In this document: piece by piece, positions 1 through 4,705 of the stretch
Numbering within the stretch: position 1 is the stretch's first letter
Layout: each line of letters opens with the position of its first letter
Source: Streptosporangiaceae bacterium
GTDB taxonomy: Bacteria; Actinomycetota; Actinomycetes; Streptosporangiales; Streptosporangiaceae
Assembly: GCA_030041195.1 (NCBI GenBank)
Contig: JASHOI010000768.1
Span: forward strand, 1-16,502
Direction: 5' to 3'
Length of the DNA: 16,502 bases
Translations under genes and position numbers: made by a program
The notes under the pieces: model-generated
Seen by the model: the letters and a program-made list of their open reading frames with translations, nothing else
What the model was told of the DNA's origin: nothing
Database searches by the model: none

Positions 1-91
1 ACGTCCTTGATCTGCAAGACGCCTTCTAGCCGCGCCGACTGGGTGGTAGATTACAGTACTTATCATTCCAAACCCGGCCTTTTCATGGCTT

Positions 92-119
92 GCCAACTTC
101 CAGATCCCTGGGAGTTGGC
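92..119 (+). terminator. Strong 12-bp hairpin, terminator-like or leader structure
   Basis: Arm GCCAACTTCCAG (92-103) pairs with CTGGGAGTTGGC (108-119) around a four-base loop ATCC. All 12 positions pair in + strand RNA, one of them (T99 with G112) as a U·G wobble. In minus strand RNA the same position would be an A·C mismatch, which favours a + strand transcript. No U-tract follows, as is common for actinobacterial terminators. It could end a gene lying left of the window, or sit in a leader of the FHA gene. The possible promoter at 129-158 lies downstream of it, which favours termination. Confidence 0.45.
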
Positions 120-128
120 CGTGTTCGG

Positions 129-158
129 TTGACCCGCCCGAGCAGCAGCCGGCATTGT
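129..158 (+). promoter_or_regulatory. Possible promoter of the FHA gene
   Basis: TTGACC at 129-134 resembles a -35 box and is followed after 18 bases by CATTGT (153-158), a weak -10 match. Transcription would start near base 165, giving a leader of about 50 bases before the ATG at 218. A similar TTGACCCG ... ATTGTCG arrangement precedes the next gene. The call rests on motif matching alone. Confidence 0.27.
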
Positions 159-217
159 CGAGTGACAGATGAGGCGATCGCGCATGCGACCGGCGGATCA
201 GATCAGGGAAGGTGCCG

Positions 218-1339
218 ATGGAGCGCAGCCGGGCGGCGCGCCCACCCATGCAGCGGCGCAGCCGCAGGCGGTGGCTGGCAGCGGCTGGGATAGCGGTGTG
301 CTGGGCGGTTTTGCTTGACCAGACCGGTTCCATCATCGCGGCCACGATGCTGCTGCTGCTGCTCGCGGCGCTCACGGTCGTGAGCGTGCTGGCTCTCCGG
401 GCCCTGGGCGTAACCAGAGATCACCCGTGGGTCCAGCGGATGGCGGCCCGGCCGTGGCGCGACGGGCAGGACGTGCTGCGGCTCGCCCTGCGGCACCTGC
501 CCGAGGTGTTCGTGATCACGCCGAGCGGTTCGCTTCTCGCGCCGGATCGCGTCGAGTTGCTGATGAACACCGGCGACCTGAACTCGCTGGCCGAGCACAT
601 GGAGCTGGGCCTGGCCGCGCAGAGCGCCGCCGAGGTGTACGTGGATCAGGTGGTCGCCCACGGCGCCCGCCCGGCCGGGCCCGGACCGGCCGAGGTGCGC
701 CTGGTCGGCGATGATTCGGTGCCGCCCGGCCGCTACCGGCTGCGGCAGGGACAGCCGGTGAACGCCGGCGGCCCGGCCGATTTCCAGCCCGGCCCGCAGT
801 TCGTGCCCGCTGGCGCGCAGCAGGCACGCGCCGGGATGGTGGGTGCGTCCGGGCTGGGCGGGGCGTCCGGGATGGGCGGCGCGTCCGGGCTGGGCGGCGG
901 GCCCGGCGGGCTGAGCGGACCGCATCCCGTGCCGGCACCGCCGTACCGCGACTTCGCCAGCCACGACGGGAACACCCGCTCGCAGCAGGAGTCGGGGGTG
1001 TCGACCGTGACCGGCATGCCGACCGTCATCGAACTGCCGCAGAGCACGGTTCCGATGCTGCGGCTGGTCACCGGCGGGTCGGTTGCGGAAACCCGGGTGT
1101 CCGGCGCCCGTGCCGGGCGCGGGCACGTCGAGCTGAAGCTTCCCGGGGAGCCCACCGTGTCGCGGGAGCATGCCAGGTTCACGTTCTCCGACGGGCAGTG
1201 GTGGATCGCCAACACGGGCAGGAACGGGCTCAGCCTGAACGGCATCGCGCTGGCCGGCGAGCAGCCGCTGCACAACGGTGATTCGATCCGCTGGGGAATG
1301 CGGCCGGACGCGCTGTTGTCCAGGGTCGAGATCCGCTGA
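218..1339 (+). CDS. Membrane-anchored FHA-domain protein with DUF3662-like region
   Basis: This 373-residue protein probably binds phosphothreonine peptides near the membrane, as a reader of Ser/Thr kinase signalling. A basic N-terminus leads into two hydrophobic segments (about residues 18-34 and 38-64). Residues about 95-178 resemble the DUF3662 domain of FhaA-type proteins. A Gly-rich linker follows (207-235), then a C-terminal FHA domain (about 281-368) with the expected Gly300-Arg301, Ser315-Arg-Glu-His318 and Asn341-Gly342 signatures. I chose ATG 218 because AGGGAAGG at 204-212 is well spaced for it; the in-frame GTG at 212 overlaps that site. The next gene begins 52 bases downstream on the same strand. 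FhaA itself lacks this N-terminal membrane hairpin, so the layout differs from the standard cell-division FhaA. No kinase or phosphatase is in the window. The FHA call is firm; the DUF3662 call is a family-level judgement made by eye. Confidence 0.88.
   Translation: MERSRAARPPMQRRSRRRWLAAAGIAVCWAVLLDQTGSIIAATMLLLLLAALTVVSVLALRALGVTRDHPWVQRMAARPWRDGQDVLRLALRHLPEVFVITPSGSLLAPDRVELLMNTGDLNSLAEHMELGLAAQSAAEVYVDQVVAHGARPAGPGPAEVRLVGDDSVPPGRYRLRQGQPVNAGGPADFQPGPQFVPAGAQQARAGMVGASGLGGASGMGGASGLGGGPGGLSGPHPVPAPPYRDFASHDGNTRSQQESGVSTVTGMPTVIELPQSTVPMLRLVTGGSVAETRVSGARAGRGHVELKLPGEPTVSREHARFTFSDGQWWIANTGRNGLSLNGIALAGEQPLHNGDSIRWGMRPDALLSRVEIR
842..895 (+). repeat. Three tandem 18-bp units coding Gly-Ala-Ser-Gly-(Leu/Met)-Gly
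   Basis: Three in-frame 18-base copies (842-859, 860-877, 878-895) differ only at unit positions 3 and 13. They encode GASGLG, GASGMG and GASGLG in the linker between the DUF3662-like and FHA domains. The near identity of the units at DNA level points to recent slippage expansion of a flexible linker. Confidence 0.85.
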
Positions 1340-1348
1340 GAAAGCGCC

Positions 1349-1381
1349 TTGACCCGGCCGGGCCGGTGGTGCCGCTATTGT
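1349..1381 (+). promoter_or_regulatory. Possible promoter of the 300-residue gene
   Basis: TTGACC (1349-1354) and TATTGT (1376-1381, a TAnnnT -10 match) lie in the 52-base gap after the FHA gene. Their 21-base spacing is longer than usual, so TTGACC may not be the true -35. The -10 lies 10 bases before ATG 1392, and no Shine-Dalgarno sequence is visible, so a nearly leaderless transcript is possible. Read-through from the FHA gene is the alternative. Confidence 0.25.
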
Positions 1382-1391
1382 CGTCTCAGAC

Positions 1392-2294
1392 ATGAAGACT
1401 GAGCGGCGGCTGGGGGACGCCGCGGTTTGGGGTGGCGGCCGAGTGGCGATAGGCCAGCTCTTCATCTGGTCTTTCTTGCGGGACGAGTGGGCACCATGCC
1501 CTCCCGACGAGATCACGTGGCTCGACCGGGGCCTGCTGTCCGGCAACGAGGACCTCACGCTGCACCGGGCCCCGCGGTGCGCGGGCCTGCGCCACGTGCA
1601 CCACAGGTGGGAGCTGTTCAGCCGCGACACGACCTACCGGGTGTACCTGGCACCGCACTCGGGCGGGACCCTGCCGAGCGCCGAGGCCGTGCAGCGCGCC
1701 GCCCGCGATGTCCTGCCGGTCGCCCCGGCCCGCTACGAGGCGCTGCCCGTTGTGCTCGAGGAGGGATCGTGGCTGGTGAGCGTCGGCAGCTGGGTGCTGC
1801 CGCTGCGGCTCGACGCCCCGGCCCGCGACCGGGACGCCGACGGCAAGCCGGATGAGGACGGGCTGCCCACCAGGGACAGCAGGGTGCTGTCCGAAAGCGC
1901 ACTGGGCGGAAGAGGCGGCCCGACCAAGGATGACGCGGTGGCGCACGTGCGCAGCTACTTCCAGCGCAACACCACGGCGCGGCTGGCGATGGCCTTCTAC
2001 TACCAGGAGTACATCCTCGGCGTGGCCGCCCCGCATCCGACCGCGATGATGGACGTGGTCATCGCGCTGAACCTGACCGGGGAAGGCGCGGTGTCCGACT
2101 ACAAGAAGCTGCTCCAGGGGTTCATCTGGAAGGAGCGGGGCCACGCACGCGACCTCGCCGACTTCCTGCTGTCCAACGCCCTGCTGACCCCGGCCGACCT
2201 GGACCAGGCCCGGCAGGCCGCGGCCGACAACGAGCGCAGCGGGGTCTGCGAGAACGCGCGGCAGCGACTGCGGTACCGGCCGAGGGAGGCCTAG
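1392..2294 (+). CDS. Uncharacterised 300-residue protein downstream of FHA gene
   Basis: I do not recognise this protein's family. It appears soluble: there is no signal peptide and no clear membrane segment. The N-terminal half (about 20-150) is rich in Trp, His and aromatic residues and looks like an alpha/beta domain. A charged, Asp-rich stretch (about 143-178) acts as a linker. The C-terminal part (about 180-290) is predicted helical, with a Tyr-rich helix near residues 203-210 and a basic segment around 236-250. ATG 1392 has no strong Shine-Dalgarno sequence but lies close behind a TAnnnT box, so it may be nearly leaderless; later in-frame starts cannot be excluded. The gene is co-directional with the FHA gene, which makes a functional link plausible but unproven. 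It ends 10 bases from the convergent aminotransferase stop. Codon third positions are strongly G/C, supporting real coding. Confidence 0.78.
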   Translation: MKTERRLGDAAVWGGGRVAIGQLFIWSFLRDEWAPCPPDEITWLDRGLLSGNEDLTLHRAPRCAGLRHVHHRWELFSRDTTYRVYLAPHSGGTLPSAEAVQRAARDVLPVAPARYEALPVVLEEGSWLVSVGSWVLPLRLDAPARDRDADGKPDEDGLPTRDSRVLSESALGGRGGPTKDDAVAHVRSYFQRNTTARLAMAFYYQEYILGVAAPHPTAMMDVVIALNLTGEGAVSDYKKLLQGFIWKERGHARDLADFLLSNALLTPADLDQARQAAADNERSGVCENARQRLRYRPREA

Positions 2295-2304
2295 CGCCGC
2301 CGGG

Positions 2305-3678
2305 TCAGCGGTTCATCGCCTGCTTGACCAGCGTGCGCCCGAAGTCCCACATCAGCCCGCTGCCCTTGTGCGCGTCCCGCATGATGTCGTCGAACGCCTC
2401 GCGGAACAGGTCCACCTCGGCGTCGCCGATGGTCAGCGGCGGCAGCAGGTTGATCACCTCGATATGGTCAGCAGATACCTGGGTGAGGATGCGGTGCCGC
2501 TGGAACAGCGCGACGACCACCATCTGGGCGAACAGGCCGACCCGGGCGGTCTGCAGCATGCTCCAGCCGGGCTTGAGCTTGAGCGACCTCGGCTTGGCGA
2601 ACTCGAGGCCGATCATCAGCCCGCGGCCGCGTACCTCGGCCAGCAGCTCATATTCCTCGATCATGTCCTGCAGCGCGGCCTGCAGCGCGGCCCCGGTTCG
2701 CTCGGCGTTGCTGACGAGCTGCTCGTCCTCGATGACCGCGAGCGAGGCCAGCCCGGCCGCCATCGCCGCCGCATTGGAGCCGAAGGTCGAGTCGTGCACC
2801 AGCACCCGGTCCATCGTCGAGTAGACCTTGTCGAAGATCCACCCTTTGGCCAGGGTCGCGCCGACCGGGACGAAGCCGCCGGACAGGGCCTTTGCCACGG
2901 TGATGATGTCCGGCTGGACATCCTCGTGCTGGTAGCCGAAGAACCGGCCGGTACGGCCGAGCCCGGTCTTCACCTCATCGCAGATCAGCAGCGCGCCGTT
3001 GTCGTGCAGCAGCTTGCCCGCTGCGGCCAGGAACCCGTCCGGCGGCACCCGGACGCCCTTGCCCTGGATCGGCTCGACGATGAGCGCCGCCACGTCGCCC
3101 CGCCGCAGTTCGGCTTGCAGCGCGTCGGTGTCGCCGAGCGGGATCGGGACGTCCGGCAGCAGCGGGTCGAAGCCCTTCCGGAACTCCTCGGCGCCGTTGA
3201 CCGACAGCGAGCCGGTGGTGAGGCCGTGGAAGGCGTGGCTGCAGTACAGGATCCGCTTCCTGCCCGTCGCGTACCTCGCGAACTTCAGCGCCGCCTCGAC
3301 CGCCTCGGTGCCGCTGTTGCCGAAGTACACCCGGTCGAACTCCGGCGCCTTGGCCAGCAGCCGCTCGGCGAGCAGCCCGGGCAGCAGCGCGCAGTCGAAC
3401 TGGACGAGGTCGGCCAGTTCCGCGTCGAGCACGTCGTGCAGCGCCTTGCGGACCACCGGGTGGCCCCGCCCGACGCTGAACACGCCGAAGCCGGTCAGGA
3501 AGTCGGCGTAGCGGTTCCCGTCGCGGTCCCACAGGTAGGCGCCCTCGGCCCGCTCGTACACCTTGTCGAACCCGATGGCGTGCAGCGTGCGGGGCAGCTG
3601 CGGGTTCAGGTAGCGAGCGTGCAGGTCGTATCCCTCCCCGCGCCGGGTGGCGAGGAGGGACGGCAGGTCAAATCCCAT
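2305..3678 (-). CDS. Class III PLP-dependent aminotransferase
   Basis: This 457-residue fold-type I enzyme should move an amino group between an amine or omega-amino acid and a keto acid using pyridoxal phosphate in the cytoplasm. Family signatures are intact: the phosphate-binding Ser-Gly-Thr at 122-124, a VEPIQG segment at 201-206, the cofactor aspartate Asp234 in ICDEVKTGLGRTG, Lys263 in TVAKALSGG as the Schiff-base lysine, and the STFGSN segment at 297-302. The substrate is not readable. The family includes ornithine, acetylornithine, putrescine, GABA and hopanoid-pathway aminotransferases. A roughly 20-residue tail after the usual C-terminal helix contains Trp444 and ends QAMNR. ATG 3678 is preceded by GGAAG at 9-base spacing. 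The gene follows the oxidoreductase gene by 66 bases on the same strand and probably shares its transcript. Confidence 0.92.
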   Translation of the reverse strand: MGFDLPSLLATRRGEGYDLHARYLNPQLPRTLHAIGFDKVYERAEGAYLWDRDGNRYADFLTGFGVFSVGRGHPVVRKALHDVLDAELADLVQFDCALLPGLLAERLLAKAPEFDRVYFGNSGTEAVEAALKFARYATGRKRILYCSHAFHGLTTGSLSVNGAEEFRKGFDPLLPDVPIPLGDTDALQAELRRGDVAALIVEPIQGKGVRVPPDGFLAAAGKLLHDNGALLICDEVKTGLGRTGRFFGYQHEDVQPDIITVAKALSGGFVPVGATLAKGWIFDKVYSTMDRVLVHDSTFGSNAAAMAAGLASLAVIEDEQLVSNAERTGAALQAALQDMIEEYELLAEVRGRGLMIGLEFAKPRSLKLKPGWSMLQTARVGLFAQMVVVALFQRHRILTQVSADHIEVINLLPPLTIGDAEVDLFREAFDDIMRDAHKGSGLMWDFGRTLVKQAMNR

Positions 3679-3744
3679 GGCAGTAGTCTTCCGTTCGGTT
3701 AGGTTCTGCGTGCTGCCGACCCCGGTCTTGGCCGACGCCGATGA

Positions 3745-4578
3745 TCAGGAGAGCGGGGCCAGCGCCGCGGCGAGCGGGTCCAGAATGTTCGGTTCGGCCC
3801 GGTGCGGCAGGTTCATGATCGCAAGATCGACTCCGGCGTCCCGGTAGGCGGCGGCCTGCTCGGCCGCGGCCTCGACGCCCTCGTCGAGCCGGACGTTGAC
3901 CGAGCAGGTGATCTCGGCCGGGTCGCGGCCGATGCTCTCGCAGTGCTCGACCAGTGTCTCCTTGAGGCTGAGCCAGTCGTCGACGCCCTGCGCGAGCACG
4001 TTCCACTGCTGCGCCCAGCGCGCGGCGGTGCGCAGGGTCCTGGTCCGGCCGCGGCCGCCGATCGTGACCGGCGGATGCGGCCGCTGCACCGGCTTGGGCT
4101 CGCAGCGCGCCTCGGTCAGCCGCAGGTACTTGCCCTCGAACGTGGTCGTGGTGTCGCTGAGCAGGCGGACGATCACCTCGACTCCCTCGTCGAACCGGTC
4201 GAAGCGCTCGCGGAGCGGCGGCAGGTCGATGCCGTAGGCGTCGCACTCCATCTGGTTCCAGCCAGCGCCCAGGCCGATCTCCAGCCGCCCGCCGGCGATG
4301 ATGTCCACGGTCGCGGCCATGTTGGCCAGCACCGCCGGATGACGGTAGACCATGCCGGTGACCTGGCAGCCGAGCCGGATCCTGCTGGTGGCCTGGCCCA
4401 TCGCGGCCAGCATCGTCCAGCCTTCGAGGTTGGGCCCGGTGAGGTCACCGGTCAGCGGGTAGAAGTGGTCCCAGTTCCAGGCCGACTCGAACAGGTCGAT
4501 GTCGTCGGCCGCCACCCACACATCGCGCATCTGCGCCCAAGTCGTGTGCTCAGGCCTGGTCTTGATTGCGAAGCGCAC
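3745..4578 (-). CDS. LLM-class flavin/F420-dependent oxidoreductase
   Basis: This 277-residue protein belongs to the bacterial luciferase-like superfamily. In actinobacteria such proteins usually use coenzyme F420 or FMN to reduce or oxidise small molecules. The segment at about 89-112, DIIAGGRLEIGLGAGWN within it, is the family hallmark, and the barrel start (MRFAIKT) and WDHFY (36-40) fit as well. Length is normal for the short LLM subfamily. The GTG start at 4578 is set by a consensus AAGGAGG four bases upstream. It is the first gene of a two-gene operon with the aminotransferase, so the pair may act in sequence on one metabolite, for example oxidation to a carbonyl followed by amination; that is inference. 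Cofactor choice cannot be settled from the sequence. Confidence 0.9.
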   Translation of the reverse strand: MRFAIKTRPEHTTWAQMRDVWVAADDIDLFESAWNWDHFYPLTGDLTGPNLEGWTMLAAMGQATSRIRLGCQVTGMVYRHPAVLANMAATVDIIAGGRLEIGLGAGWNQMECDAYGIDLPPLRERFDRFDEGVEVIVRLLSDTTTTFEGKYLRLTEARCEPKPVQRPHPPVTIGGRGRTRTLRTAARWAQQWNVLAQGVDDWLSLKETLVEHCESIGRDPAEITCSVNVRLDEGVEAAAEQAAAYRDAGVDLAIMNLPHRAEPNILDPLAAALAPLS

Positions 4579-4590
4579 TGATCCTCCTTG

Positions 4591-4602
4591 TCGGCATGCC
4601 GA
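4591..4602. promoter_or_regulatory. Perfect 12-bp palindrome TCGGCATGCCGA in operon leader
   Basis: TCGGCATGCCGA is its own reverse complement. It sits 2 bases beyond the AAGGAGG (4582-4588) of the oxidoreductase gene, inside its predicted 5' leader. A further copy of the half-site, ATGCCGA, occurs at 4614-4620 next to the expected transcription start. This arrangement fits a repressor operator, or a short hairpin that affects translation initiation. No regulator gene is adjacent. Confidence 0.4.
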
Positions 4603-4627
4603 TGCCCCGCCTCATGCCGAGAACGTA

Positions 4628-4656
4628 ACAGTACGCCCGGGATCTTGGCAGCCAAG
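4628..4656 (-). promoter_or_regulatory. Promoter of oxidoreductase/aminotransferase operon with overlapping palindrome
   Basis: Read on the minus strand, TTGGCT (4655-4650) and TACTGT (4633-4628) form a -35/-10 pair with 16-base spacing, so transcription should begin near 4621 and give a leader of about 42 bases. The -35 lies inside CTTGGCAGCCAAG (4644-4656), a perfect inverted repeat of six-base arms around one base. A protein bound there would block this promoter, and it lies only 38 bases from the ppc -10. The motif fit is good but no experiment supports it. Confidence 0.45.
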
Positions 4657-4693
4657 CAGCCGGTCACCAGCGCGTGAACTTCACCGCCCTCGT

Positions 4694-4699
4694 TACGCT
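4694..4699 (+). promoter_or_regulatory. Leaderless -10 box of ppc
   Basis: TACGCT matches the TAnnnT -10 consensus and ends six bases before the GTG at 4706, the right distance for transcription to start at or next to the start codon. There is no Shine-Dalgarno sequence before that GTG. Together these suggest a leaderless ppc mRNA. No clear -35 is seen, although GTGAAC occurs at 4674-4679. Confidence 0.45.
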
Positions 4700-4705
4700 T
4701 GCACC

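Noticed and set aside
1..29. Short frame 3-29 that could be the tail of a gene entering from the left (ends DLQDAF then TAG)
   Set aside because: Only eight codons are visible, too few to support a coding call, and the first frame is also open until 130.
203..1630. Long minus-strand open frame of 475 codons opposite the FHA gene
   Set aside because: It is the antisense shadow expected in GC-rich coding DNA; it spans two real + strand genes and its product is low-complexity His/Arg/Gln-rich with no domain.
2368..3702. 444-codon + strand open frame opposite the aminotransferase
   Set aside because: The minus strand encodes an intact aminotransferase with all cofactor motifs; the + strand product has no recognisable domain.
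4499..4705. N-terminal extension of ppc by 69 codons
   Set aside because: It overlaps the oxidoreductase coding start and the whole divergent promoter region, lacks PEPC similarity, and GTG 4706 fits the family's N-terminus.
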